Source: Bacillota bacterium
GTDB taxonomy: Bacteria; Bacillota; Clostridia; Clostridiales; Clostridiaceae
Length of the DNA stretch: 38,704 bases
Reading direction: 5' to 3'
Assembly: GCA_023399035.1 (NCBI GenBank)
Contig: JAEWQX010000214.1
Coordinates: 1-38,704 of the forward strand
The notes below the pieces were generated by a model, which worked only from the letters and a program-made list of their open reading frames with translations, was not told the origin of the DNA and ran no database searches. Below, in pieces: positions 24,043 through 32,209 of this stretch (positions within the stretch are counted from its first letter, which is position 1; each line of letters begins with the position of its first letter). The translations under genes were made by a program, and so were the position numbers.

Positions 24043-25038
24043 TTATATAAAGTGAAGACCGCGAAGCTGCGGATATAATATAGGATAAATATTGCTTAAT
24101 GGATAGTTAAGTTTATTATAGCTGTGGCAGCAGTAAAGACATTCACCATTTATAAGTTTGTGTGTAATAAAGCCGGTATGGAAAAAACGTCCAAGCTTTG
24201 GAGTTTTAAATTGTATCAATGTGCCTCTTGATAAATAACTGTCATCAGGCACCTTATATGCAAGTTTATTGTTAATAAGATATGAATAGAGCTCTTCAAC
24301 TCGCAGCCATGCATTTGAATAAGGCTTCCATGTATAAGTTGTACTTAATCCTCCGGCATGGATTATCTGTGATGCAAAGTTTGTGCAGTCTCCACCTGAT
24401 TTTTCGAAAGAAATATACTCACCATTAGGAATAAGAGCAAATCTTTCAGCGTAATTACAGGCATTTTCTATGCTGAATTTAGAAATTTCCTTTACTTTTC
24501 TTGGTGGAAAATGATAATATAGAGATCGTATTTTATTAAGCAGGGAATCTAATAATTTTGAATCAGCATCCCATATATCATATTGTCTGATAGGAAGAAA
24601 ATCATCTATAATATCTAAATTATTTGTATTTAAGAAGCAGTAAAGAAGAGTATCTTCTTCCTTAGATATAAGGGCATATATTTTAATATTGTGTTTCTTA
24701 GAGTATTCAGCAATAAGTATATAATCATCAATGCTTGATGAGATTATCTTATTTATATCTGGATTTAATAGAAAAGAATCTGTAATTGATAATCTTAATT
24801 TTAATAACCTGGAATTCTGTTCGATTATCTTATATTTGAAAGAAAATTTAAAATCAGATATAATAGTGTTGTTTTTCTTATTCCATTGTGATTTAAGATC
24901 AGCTTTGGAATTTAAATATTTTAAAACACTTTCTTCAGTAAAATGGGATAAATCAGGAAGTGTATTTAAAGATGAATAGGGGAAATAAATTAAATTACAT
25001 AAATCATAAAGATTTTTTCTTAGAAACAATGATATCAC
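24043..25038 (-). CDS. Putative amidase-domain protein (Amidase_6-like)
   Basis: 331 residues in the GTG-started frame. The C-terminal part (about 185-331) resembles the putative amidase domain PF12671: NACNYAERFAL, the catalytic-type cysteine in GGDCTNFASQ (C218), WKPYSNAWLRVEEL, histidine in FFHTGFITH (H287) and CCHSYNKLNYPLS. The N-terminal ~180 residues form a separate domain of hydrophobic strands and helices that I cannot name. No signal peptide is evident, odd if the target is cell-wall peptide. The GTG at 25038 has only a poor ribosome binding site; a TTG two codons later is an alternative, so the start is uncertain. Family members are proposed cysteine amidases; substrate unknown. 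Confidence 0.82.
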   Translation of the reverse strand: MISLFLRKNLYDLCNLIYFPYSSLNTLPDLSHFTEESVLKYLNSKADLKSQWNKKNNTIISDFKFSFKYKIIEQNSRLLKLRLSITDSFLLNPDINKIISSSIDDYILIAEYSKKHNIKIYALISKEEDTLLYCFLNTNNLDIIDDFLPIRQYDIWDADSKLLDSLLNKIRSLYYHFPPRKVKEISKFSIENACNYAERFALIPNGEYISFEKSGGDCTNFASQIIHAGGLSTTYTWKPYSNAWLRVEELYSYLINNKLAYKVPDDSYLSRGTLIQFKTPKLGRFFHTGFITHKLINGECLYCCHSYNKLNYPLSNIYPILYPQLRGLHFI

Positions 25039-25407
25039 TTCTATGATATTATTATAATTATATATATTTATAATAATATGTGTGTATACATATGCAGTAT
25101 ATAAATAATTACTGAATCTACAGATAATGTACTATCTATTAAGCTTTTGTTAAGATTAAGAGGATATATTATTAAAAGTTTAAAATGAAAAATAGATGGA
25201 ATATAGCCAATTTTTAATATAGATTCAATAAAAATGAGGAATAAGTAGATACAATTATAAATAATATGTTATAATTGCAAGGTGGTAAAAAATCGTATAA
25301 ACATATAGTGTTTTACAAAATACTGTATTATTTAATAAAAGCAAAATTTGATTATTTATATAATTATCAAATACATAAAGATTTAAAAAAAGGAGCTATC
25401 AAAAGCA
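25039..25407. other. Divergent intergenic region, no gene
   Basis: 369 AT-rich bases between the minus-strand amidase gene and the plus-strand DUF6398-like gene. TATAAT occurs at 25270-25275 and 25359-25364, but neither has an acceptable -35. No open frame with a ribosome binding site, no strong hairpin. Confidence 0.5.
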
Positions 25408-26616
25408 ATGCAGGAATTATCTAACGTATTAGCTGGTAAATATAATGAGATTATTGAAAAGATAACTAGCTTTTCAAATGAATATCTTAATGATGACTAT
25501 AAAAATATTTGCATAGAAGCTGCAAAAGCATTATTTTTAAACAACGAAGAACAAGTTAAAAAGGGTAAGAGCTTTTCATGGGGAGCTGGTATTGTACACG
25601 CTATAGGAACTGTGAATAATTTATTTGATGCTAAAAATGACTTATATATGAAAGCACTTGATTTATATAAGGAATTTGGTGTAAGCAGCAGTACTGGATC
25701 AAGTAAATCAAAAGAAGTAAGAAAATTATTAAATTTAGATGAAAACAGTGAAAAGTGGACTATTAAGAAATCACATTCTTCTGAAGAAGCAGAAAGCGAA
25801 GCAGCAGTCACGGTTGAAAAAACATCTGAAAAAAATGATGATTCTGATACTTTTAAATTTGCTGTAAGCAGAAATTTTGTTGTGGCCCAGAAAATTGCAG
25901 ATAAAGCATGGAGAGAAAAGAACTACAACAGCAAGGCAAAATACGCTAAAGAAGCATTAAGCATATATGAAGATTGTCCTGATGCGTATATAATCTTATC
26001 AAAAGATTCTAGATTAAGCGATTCAGAAAAGAAAGAATTATTAGAAAAAGCAGTTAAGGCAGCTCAGAATGTATTAAAGATAACTGAATTAAAAGATACA
26101 GATTCAAGATTATTTAGATTACCAATTGCTGAGCCATTTTTTGGTGCAAAGTATACTTTAGCTCTTCATTTATGGGAAATGAACGAAAGAGAAGAAGCTA
26201 TAAGAAACTTAAATGACGTATTGACATATAACAGAAAGGATAATCTGTTATCAAGAGGTATACTTACAAGCTGGATGATTATTGAAGGAAAGCTTGATGA
26301 AGCACAAGAAATATTAGCAAGATGTGAGCATGATTATTTAGTTGACACAAACTATAATAGAGCAGCACTTTTATTTAAGAATGGAAAAATAAGAGAAGCA
26401 GAAAGTGCATTGAGAAAAGCTTACAAGAGAAATCCATTTGTTATTGATTACTTAACAAAATCTAGAACTATTAAGGATGTCAAGACAGCTATAAGACCAG
26501 GAAGTCAGGAAGAAGCTATGAGATATGCCAAGTTAGGTTTAGAAGTATGGAATGATTCTGAAATGACTACATGGTTAAAATCAATGAAAAGGGATTTTGA
26601 AATATTAAATTTCTAA
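25408..26616 (+). CDS. DUF6398-like/TPR-type repeat protein, function unknown
   Basis: 402 residues, soluble, no signal peptide. The first ~115 residues (FSNEYLNDDYKNICIEAAKA, then GAGIVHAIGTVNNLFD) look like DUF6398. A low-complexity acidic/serine linker (about 117-150) follows. Residues about 155-395 are helical pairs of TPR/ST7-like type: AYIILSKDSRLSDSEKKELL, AEPFFGAKYTLALHLWEMNE, then NYNRAALLFKNGKIREAESA. Tetratricopeptide proteins bind other proteins; the partner here is not indicated. ATG behind AAAGGAG. It is followed without a terminator by the FMN riboswitch promoter, but nothing ties it to riboflavin. Domain names are from pattern memory and moderate in confidence. Confidence 0.7.
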   Translation: MQELSNVLAGKYNEIIEKITSFSNEYLNDDYKNICIEAAKALFLNNEEQVKKGKSFSWGAGIVHAIGTVNNLFDAKNDLYMKALDLYKEFGVSSSTGSSKSKEVRKLLNLDENSEKWTIKKSHSSEEAESEAAVTVEKTSEKNDDSDTFKFAVSRNFVVAQKIADKAWREKNYNSKAKYAKEALSIYEDCPDAYIILSKDSRLSDSEKKELLEKAVKAAQNVLKITELKDTDSRLFRLPIAEPFFGAKYTLALHLWEMNEREEAIRNLNDVLTYNRKDNLLSRGILTSWMIIEGKLDEAQEILARCEHDYLVDTNYNRAALLFKNGKIREAESALRKAYKRNPFVIDYLTKSRTIKDVKTAIRPGSQEEAMRYAKLGLEVWNDSEMTTWLKSMKRDFEILNF

Positions 26617-26626
26617 CATAAATATA

Positions 26627-26655
26627 TTTACAGATATTAGATTATATGGTAATAT
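26627..26655 (+). promoter_or_regulatory. Promoter of the riboflavin operon
   Basis: TTTACA (26627-26632), 17-base spacer, TAATAT (26650-26655). It places the transcription start around 26662, shortly before the FMN riboswitch. Confidence 0.6.
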
Positions 26656-26678
26656 AGAAACATAAAATTAAATATTAA

Positions 26679-26789
26679 TCTTCAGGGCAGGGTGTGATTC
26701 CCTACTGGCGGTATAGCCCGCGAGCTTGTAATGAGCTGATTCGGTTAAATTCCGAAGCCAACAGTATAGTCTGGATGAAAGAAGAAAAA
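26679..26789 (+). ncRNA. FMN riboswitch (RFN element)
   Basis: All hallmarks of the RFN aptamer are present in order: TTCAGGGCAGGGTG, then TTCCCTACTGGCGGTATAGC, CCGCGAGC, a variable helix, GATTCGGTTAAATTCCGAAG, and finally CCAACAGTATAGTCTGGATG with AAAGAAG. FMN binding to this six-way junction promotes the downstream terminator, shutting off riboflavin synthesis. A 60-codon frame overlapping it is an artefact. Confidence 0.95.
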
Positions 26790-26842
26790 TTATTAGATAT
26801 GTTTTATGTTTCTATAAGACAGTTATTTGATTTGTATTTATG

Positions 26843-26869
26843 TCCTGAACTTTTGTTCAGGATTTTTTT
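26843..26869 (+). terminator. Riboswitch-controlled terminator
   Basis: TCCTGAAC 26843-26850 pairs with GTTCAGGA 26855-26862, followed by seven T residues (26863-26869). It lies 53 bases after the RFN aptamer and is its likely expression platform. Confidence 0.9.
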
Positions 26870-27058
26870 GTTTTAGCAATTACATATGTATTTGAAAGAT
26901 ATATTAAATAAATACCACACTAAGATAGCTGTTTATTTAAATATTTAAGGTTGCAATTAGCAGAATTAAATAATAAATATTATGCGTATAGATAAAATCG
27001 AATGCTAAATTAAGCTGATAAAAACATAAAAGTATATAATTATAAAATTAATAAATTG
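26870..27058. other. Spacer between two terminators
   Basis: 189 AT-rich bases between the riboswitch terminator and a second terminator before ribD. Only tiny frames without ribosome binding sites occur (for example 20 codons from an ATG near 26885). No aptamer-like conserved structure recognised. Confidence 0.5.
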
Positions 27059-27095
27059 AACTCTGAAGGTTTAACCTTTGGAGTTTTTTATTTTT
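27059..27095 (+). terminator. Second terminator just before ribD
   Basis: AACTCTGAAGG (27059-27069) pairs with CCTTTGGAGTT (27075-27085) including two wobbles, followed by TTTTTATTTTT. It ends about 30 bases before the ribD start, so every transcript from the riboswitch promoter must pass it. Confidence 0.8.
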
Positions 27096-27126
27096 AAAAA
27101 ATGAATGTCAGTCAGGAAGGGATATT

Positions 27127-28224
27127 ATGGATGAATTTTATATGGAAAGAGCATTAGAATTAGCAAAAAATGGAGAAGGAATGGTAAATCCAAATCCTAT
27201 GGTAGGAGCTGTTATAGTAAAGGATAATAGAATTATAGGTGAGGGATTCCATGAAAAATATGGAGAGTATCATGCTGAGAGAAATGCAGTAAAAAATGCT
27301 ACAGAAGATGTTGAAGGAGCAACTATATATGTCACATTGGAGCCATGTGCTCATTATGGAAAGACTCCGCCATGTGTAGATCTGCTGATTGAAAAGAAAT
27401 TTAAGAGAGTAGTAATAGGAATGACTGATCCAAATCCATTAGTCAGTGGAAAGAGCATTGAAAAGCTTAAGAAAAATAATATTGAAGTTATTGCAGGCGT
27501 AAAAGAAAAAGAATGCAGGAGGCTTAATGAAATATTTATAAAATATATCACAACAAAAATTCCTTTTGTAATAATGAAAACAGGAATATCAATGGATGGA
27601 AAGATCGCCACATATACTGGTGAATCACAATGGATAACAAGTGAGGAATCAAGACTGCATAGTCACGAACTTAGAAAAAGGATGTCTGGAATTATGGTTG
27701 GCATAAATACAGTGTTAAGTGATAATCCTATGCTTACATATAGAGGAGAATATAAAGGGAATGATCCAGTAAGGATAATAGTAGACAGCAAGCTGAAAAT
27801 ACCGTTAGAAAGCAACGTAATCAAATACAATGATGGAAATACAATAGTTGCATGCATAGAAAACTGTAGTGTGGAAAAGAAAGATAAATTAGAGCAGTCG
27901 GGGGTAAAAGTTATAGAAACGTCTCCTATTAATGGAAGGGTAAACTTAAAGGAATTGATGATAAAACTTGGAGCTGAAAGGATTGATTCAATCTTAATAG
28001 AAGGAGGAGGAACATTAAATTTTTCAGCACTAAAAGAAGGCATTGTAGATAAGGTAAGATTTTATATAGCACCAAAGATAATTGGAGGAGAAAATAGCAG
28101 AAGCAGTATAGCTGGAAAAGGATTTTCAAGTCTTAAGGACTGTATATATATTAAAGATATATCTTATAAGCAGATAGGAAATGAAATAATGGCAGAAGGA
28201 TATGTTTCAAAGGAGGCTTATTGA
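27127..28224 (+). CDS. ribD: Bifunctional pyrimidine deaminase/reductase RibD
   Basis: 365 residues. It deaminates the pyrimidine formed from GTP and then reduces its ribosyl side chain. The N-terminal deaminase domain (1-145) shows NPNPMVGAVIV, zinc-binding HAE (H49, catalytic E51) and PCAHYGKTPPC (C74, C83). The C-terminal reductase domain (about 150-360) has GISMDGKIAT, GVNTV-like GINTVLSDNPMLTYR and ILIEGGGTLNFSAL. ATG follows AGGAAGGG. Its TGA stop overlaps the ribE ATG by one base, so the two are translationally coupled. Controlled by the FMN riboswitch upstream. Confidence 0.96.
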   Translation: MDEFYMERALELAKNGEGMVNPNPMVGAVIVKDNRIIGEGFHEKYGEYHAERNAVKNATEDVEGATIYVTLEPCAHYGKTPPCVDLLIEKKFKRVVIGMTDPNPLVSGKSIEKLKKNNIEVIAGVKEKECRRLNEIFIKYITTKIPFVIMKTGISMDGKIATYTGESQWITSEESRLHSHELRKRMSGIMVGINTVLSDNPMLTYRGEYKGNDPVRIIVDSKLKIPLESNVIKYNDGNTIVACIENCSVEKKDKLEQSGVKVIETSPINGRVNLKELMIKLGAERIDSILIEGGGTLNFSALKEGIVDKVRFYIAPKIIGGENSRSSIAGKGFSSLKDCIYIKDISYKQIGNEIMAEGYVSKEAY

Positions 28225-28877
28225 TGTTTACAGGAATAGTAGAAGAAGTTGGCACTATTAAAGAGATATCTCTTGGAAGAGGCTTTGGAATTATTGAAAT
28301 TAACTGTTCAAAGGTTCTTGAAGAAACAAGGATTGGTGACAGCATAGCAGTAAATGGTATCTGCCTTACAGTAAATAAACTTAATGGAAAATCATTTACA
28401 GCAGATGTAATGGGTGAAACATTAAACAGGACAAACCTTGGCAGCTTAAAAAGTGGACAAGTAGTAAATCTTGAAAGAGCATTAAAGATGAGCGACAGGC
28501 TTGGAGGGCATATTGTAAGCGGACATATTGATGGAAAAGGTAAGATTGTATCTATTGAGAAGAAAGAGGATGGAACGTGGTTTACCATAAGTGCAGATAA
28601 AGATGTCCTGAAATATATAATTTTTAAAGGTTCAGTTGCAATTGATGGAATAAGCCTTACAACGGCATATGTAGATGATGAGGTATTTAAGGTATCTGTA
28701 ATACCTCATACACTAGAAAATACAATACTGTCATATAAAAGTGAAGGATGTGATGTGAATCTTGAAAATGACCTTGTAGGTAAATATATAGAACGATTTT
28801 CAATATTAAAAAGTGAAGAAAATAAGAAAGAAGAAAGCAGAATAACAATTGATTTTTTAAGAGAAAATGGCTTTTAA
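28224..28877 (+). CDS. ribE: Riboflavin synthase alpha subunit
   Basis: 217 residues from the ATG at 28224, which fits AAAGGAGG and opens the family's invariant MFTGIVEE; a TTG one codon earlier would be an extension with no support. It dismutates two lumazine molecules to riboflavin. Two lumazine-binding repeats are visible: residues 1-95 (NGICLTVNKL and TLNRTNLG) and about 97-195 (GHIVSGHIDGKG, SVAIDGISLTTAYV, PHTLENTILS). ATG overlaps the ribD stop. Confidence 0.96.
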   Translation: MFTGIVEEVGTIKEISLGRGFGIIEINCSKVLEETRIGDSIAVNGICLTVNKLNGKSFTADVMGETLNRTNLGSLKSGQVVNLERALKMSDRLGGHIVSGHIDGKGKIVSIEKKEDGTWFTISADKDVLKYIIFKGSVAIDGISLTTAYVDDEVFKVSVIPHTLENTILSYKSEGCDVNLENDLVGKYIERFSILKSEENKKEESRITIDFLRENGF

Positions 28878-28973
28878 TATCTGAGTTTGAAGATAGTTTG
28901 AAAGTATTTTACATGGGGTAAAAAACCGCACAATAATAAAGTTATATTTTTTAGTTGAAAAGAGGAATGGACA

Positions 28974-30167
28974 ATGAATTTTAGTGAAATAAATGAGGCA
29001 ATTGAAGATTTAAAAAATGGAAAGATGATAATAGTTGTAGACGATGAAGGACGTGAAAATGAAGGTGATCTTGTAATTCCTGCGGAAGCTGTTACAGGAG
29101 AAAGCATAAATTTTATGATTAAATATGCCAAAGGTCTTGTATGCGTTCCTATTGAAGAGGAAATAGCAGAAACGTTAAAGCTTAATCCTATGGTTGAAAA
29201 AAATACTGATAATCATGAAACAGCTTTTACAGTATCTGTTGACCATATTGATACAGAAACAGGAATATCAGCGTTTGAAAGAGCCCTAACGGTGAAAAAG
29301 CTAATTTCAAGCACTGAACCTATGGATTTTAGAAGACCAGGGCACATATTCCCTCTTATAGCTAAGAAAAACGGTGTGTTAGAAAGAACTGGACACACAG
29401 AAGCAGGTGTTGATCTTGCAAAACTGGCAGGATTTAAAGGGGCTGCTGTAATCTGTGAGATAGTAAAAGATGATGGAACAATGGCAAGAAGGGATGACTT
29501 ATTTGAGTTTGCATTTAAGCACGATTTAAAGATTATTACTATAGAAGACCTAATAAAATATAGGATTGAAAATGAGAGCAGTGTAACAAAAGAAATAGAA
29601 GCAAATCTTCCAACTAAATATGGAGAATTTAAGGTAACTGCATATAAGGAGAATAATACTGATAAGTGTCATCTTGCACTTATAAAAGGTGATATAAGAA
29701 ACTGTGACAATATCCTTGTAAGAATCCATTCAGAATGTCTTACAGGTGATGCACTTGGATCAAGAAAATGTGACTGTGGTGAGCAGTATGATGCGTCAAT
29801 GAAAATGATAGCAGAAGAAGGATGCGGTGTTCTATTATATATGAAGCAGGAAGGAAGAGGTATAGGCCTTTTAAACAAATTAAAGGCATATGCACTTCAG
29901 GATAAAGGATTTGATACTGTAGATGCAAACAGGGAATTGGGCTTTGAAGATGATATGAGGGATTACAAAGCAAGTGCAGATATGCTAAAGGAACTTGGAA
30001 TAAATAAGGTGAGATTAATTACAAACAATCCTGAAAAAATAGAAGGAGTTGAAAAGTATGGGATTCAGGTAAGCGAAAGAGTTCCTATAGAAATCAATGC
30101 AAATAAATATGATATTGGATACTTAAAAACAAAAAAGAAGAGGATGAGACATTTATTAAACGTATAA
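28974..30167 (+). CDS. ribBA: Bifunctional DHBP synthase / GTP cyclohydrolase II RibBA
   Basis: 397 residues. The N-terminal half makes 3,4-dihydroxy-2-butanone 4-phosphate from ribulose 5-phosphate, with DDEGRENEGD at residues 23-32 and RPGHIFPL and HTEAGVDLA beyond. The C-terminal half opens GTP: HSECLTGD, SRKCDCG give zinc ligands C255, C266 and C268, and KQEGRGIGLLNKLKAYALQD is the GTP-binding region. Both halves keep their key residues, so both activities are expected. A 96-base gap separates it from ribE, with no terminator. Confidence 0.96.
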   Translation: MNFSEINEAIEDLKNGKMIIVVDDEGRENEGDLVIPAEAVTGESINFMIKYAKGLVCVPIEEEIAETLKLNPMVEKNTDNHETAFTVSVDHIDTETGISAFERALTVKKLISSTEPMDFRRPGHIFPLIAKKNGVLERTGHTEAGVDLAKLAGFKGAAVICEIVKDDGTMARRDDLFEFAFKHDLKIITIEDLIKYRIENESSVTKEIEANLPTKYGEFKVTAYKENNTDKCHLALIKGDIRNCDNILVRIHSECLTGDALGSRKCDCGEQYDASMKMIAEEGCGVLLYMKQEGRGIGLLNKLKAYALQDKGFDTVDANRELGFEDDMRDYKASADMLKELGINKVRLITNNPEKIEGVEKYGIQVSERVPIEINANKYDIGYLKTKKKRMRHLLNV

Positions 30168-30231
30168 GTTTATTAAATATATATAAGACACTTTAAATAA
30201 GAAATTTATAGTTGATATGGAGGAAAGAAAG

Positions 30232-30696
30232 ATGAATACATTTGAAGGAAAACTAGTAGCAGAAGGATTAAGATTTGCAATAGTAGTAGGAAGATTTAAT
30301 GAATTTATTGGAGGAAAGCTTTTAGATGGAGCTTTAGATGGATTGAAAAGACATGGTGTTAAGGAAGAAGATATAGATGTTGCATGGGTACCAGGAGCAT
30401 TTGAAATACCTCTCATAGCAAAGAAAATGGCTAAGAATGATAAATATGATGGTGTAATATGTCTTGGAGCTGTAATAAAGGGTTCAACTTCACACTATGA
30501 CTATGTATGTAGTGAGGTTTCAAAGGGAATTGCAAGTGTATCTCTTGAGAGTGAAAAACCTGTAATGTTTGGAGTACTTACAACAAACAATATTGAACAG
30601 GCAATTGAAAGAGCAGGAACAAAGGCTGGAAATAAGGGATATGAATGTGCAGTTTCAGCAATAGAAATGGCTAACTTAATAAGAACTCTTAAATAA
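30232..30696 (+). CDS. ribH: 6,7-dimethyl-8-ribityllumazine synthase
   Basis: 154 residues from the ATG at 30232, positioned after GGAGGAAAG; an in-frame ATG at 30217 includes that site. It condenses the two precursors made by RibD and RibBA into lumazine, and usually forms 60-subunit capsids. Motifs: VVGRFNEFIGGKLLDGA, WVPGAFEIPLIAKKM, and catalytic histidine H88 in GSTSHYDYVC. Last gene of the riboflavin operon, closed by a strong bidirectional terminator. Confidence 0.97.
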   Translation: MNTFEGKLVAEGLRFAIVVGRFNEFIGGKLLDGALDGLKRHGVKEEDIDVAWVPGAFEIPLIAKKMAKNDKYDGVICLGAVIKGSTSHYDYVCSEVSKGIASVSLESEKPVMFGVLTTNNIEQAIERAGTKAGNKGYECAVSAIEMANLIRTLK

Positions 30697-30736
30697 AAAA
30701 AGACTCCTATTGTTTTTAGACAATGGGAGTCTTTTT
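30697..30736. terminator. Bidirectional terminator of the rib operon
   Basis: A 17-bp stem with one wobble (30697-30713 with 30720-30736), A-run on the left and T-run on the right. It ends the rib operon and can also stop transcripts coming from the minus-strand DUF1540 gene. Confidence 0.9.
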
Positions 30737-30880
30737 GTAAAATTAAGAATCATGAAAAGTTTTTAAACTCATTAAAGATAAAAGTATATATGCTGTAAAT
30801 TAAAACTTTCAATAATTAGTACTAGAAATTTTGTGAATTTAATACTATAAAATTAAAGAAATTTTATCACAACATATTGA

Positions 30881-31198
30881 TTATTTAGATTCAAAACTTT
30901 GACATTTTGTTTCAGCATAAATTTGAGGACTATTTCCAGAAACATTTATAGACTGTAAATCACAAAGACTATTGCAGTTGTGAGTACAGCTTTCAACTTT
31001 ACAGATAAGACAGTCACATTGACCGCTGCTATTGCTATTAGATGTTAAATCACTATATAATGCTTTATTCAAAAATGAACCACAGCATGTGCCACAATCA
31101 CTACTTGCATTTAGACCGCCAATATCTACTCTGTTAGAAAAACAGACACCACTTTTATTATGTGAACAGTTATTTACATCACAATTAATCTTTTGCAC
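30881..31198 (-). CDS. Tandem DUF1540 cysteine-rich protein
   Basis: 105 residues from the GTG at 31198, eight bases after AAAGGAG; a GTG at 31207 is part of that site. It holds two DUF1540 units: INCDVNNCSHNKSGVC...DCGTC (about 4-42) and DCLICKVESCTHNCNSLC...KCQSF (about 60-102), each with the CxxxxCxHN and C spacing typical of the family. The conserved Cys/His suggest metal binding, but function is unknown; DUF1540 is common in spore-forming clostridia. It starts 25 bases after the reverse rubrerythrin gene on the same strand, so it is probably co-transcribed with it. Confidence 0.85.
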   Translation of the reverse strand: MQKINCDVNNCSHNKSGVCFSNRVDIGGLNASSDCGTCCGSFLNKALYSDLTSNSNSSGQCDCLICKVESCTHNCNSLCDLQSINVSGNSPQIYAETKCQSFESK

Positions 31199-31223
31199 AA
31201 AAAACACTCCTTTAATTATCTAT

Positions 31224-31769
31224 TTATTTGCTAAAATATCTGTCTAATAAACCTTTAAATGCTCTTCCATGTCTTGCTTCATCTTTACACATTTCGTGAA
31301 CTGTATCATGAATTGCATCTAAATTATTTTTCTTAGCTAAAGTTGCAAGGTCCTTTTTGCCTTGACAGGCTCCGAATTCTGCCTCAACTCTTGCACTTAA
31401 ATTAGATTTAGTACAAGGAACTACAACTTCACCTAAAATTTCAGCAAACTTTGAAGCATGTTCTGCTTCTTCCCAGGCAATTCTCTTATAAGCTTCTGCA
31501 ACTTCAGGATATCCTTCACGGTCAGCCTGACGTGACATAGCTAAATACATACCTACTTCAGTACATTCACCAGTGAAATTAGCTCTTAAAGCTTCTAATA
31601 TTTCGTCGTCTAAACCTTCAGCAATTCCAATATGATGTTCGTCTGCAAAATTTAACTCATCGCTCATTTCTTTAAATTTATCAGCAGATGCCTTACAGAT
31701 TGGGCATACTTCTGGTGGGGTATCACCTTCATGAATATAGCCGCAAACAGTACAAATAAATCTTTTCAT
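31224..31769 (-). CDS. Reverse rubrerythrin (rubredoxin-first), H2O2/O2 defence
   Basis: 181 residues from the ATG at 31769, 8 bases after GGAGG; the upstream ATG at 31784 overlaps the site. An N-terminal rubredoxin-like Fe(Cys)4 domain (C6, C9, C22, C25 in FICTVCGYIHEG and VCPICKA) precedes a ferritin-like di-iron domain (about 45-181) with CTEVGMYLAMSRQADREGYP, AWEEAEHASKFAEIL and DEARHGRAFKGLL. This order, reversed from classical rubrerythrin, equals the Clostridium acetobutylicum revRbr proteins, which reduce peroxide and oxygen using NADH-linked electrons. Those are PerR-regulated; here a palindrome TAATAAAAATATTATTA (31834-31850) upstream is a possible operator only. Confidence 0.93.
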   Translation of the reverse strand: MKRFICTVCGYIHEGDTPPEVCPICKASADKFKEMSDELNFADEHHIGIAEGLDDEILEALRANFTGECTEVGMYLAMSRQADREGYPEVAEAYKRIAWEEAEHASKFAEILGEVVVPCTKSNLSARVEAEFGACQGKKDLATLAKKNNLDAIHDTVHEMCKDEARHGRAFKGLLDRYFSK

Positions 31770-31784
31770 CAATAATTCCTCCAT

Positions 31785-32209
31785 ACAATAATTTTTCTAG
31801 GTAAAACAACCTCAATATTAGTATTACCTTTTTTAATAAAAATATTATTAGGTATATGTAATTTAAATACTTGGTAATTACAATATATTTAATGGGTGAT
31901 TACTAAAAAGTACCTGATTGTTTAAAGAGATATTGATAATCCATAGAAATTTAACTTTAAATAAAAAGATAGAGACGTACTTAATATTATAAATCCAGTT
32001 ACATTTTATAATTCAAGAAGATTGGATTTAGATTTTGAGAAAATATTAATAACTATTTTTATCTTTATGCTTAAAGAATTTGTGATACAATTTATGAAAA
32101 GGCTGAAAGGAAGACATAAGAAGAGGAATCTACAATTGCTGAAGCAATGAAAATGTATTTAAATGTTAACTAAAAGCCTGGTATTGAAAGCAAGGGGGAA
32201 GTTAATAGT
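31785..32209. promoter_or_regulatory. Divergent control region between rubrerythrin and DUF3810 genes
   Basis: 425 bases serve two divergent genes. A 17-base AT palindrome lies at 31834-31850, 65 bases before the rubrerythrin start. No strong -35/-10 pair stands out on either strand. Near 32119-32171 a short frame reads EESTIAEAMKMYLNVN before a stop and looks like a possible gene relic, but it is too short to assign. Confidence 0.4.

Noticed and set aside
26694..26876. 60-codon plus-strand open frame
   Set aside because: It lies over the FMN riboswitch and its terminator; the nucleotide pattern is explained by the RNA structure, and there is no ribosome binding site.
28151..28588. 145-codon minus-strand open frame inside ribE
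   Set aside because: Antisense shadow of a well conserved gene; serine/proline/leucine-rich composition typical of reverse reading.
32119..32171. Short frame EESTIAEAMKMYLNVN as a gene remnant
   Set aside because: Sixteen codons between stops, no start, no identifiable family; kept only as a note in the divergent region.
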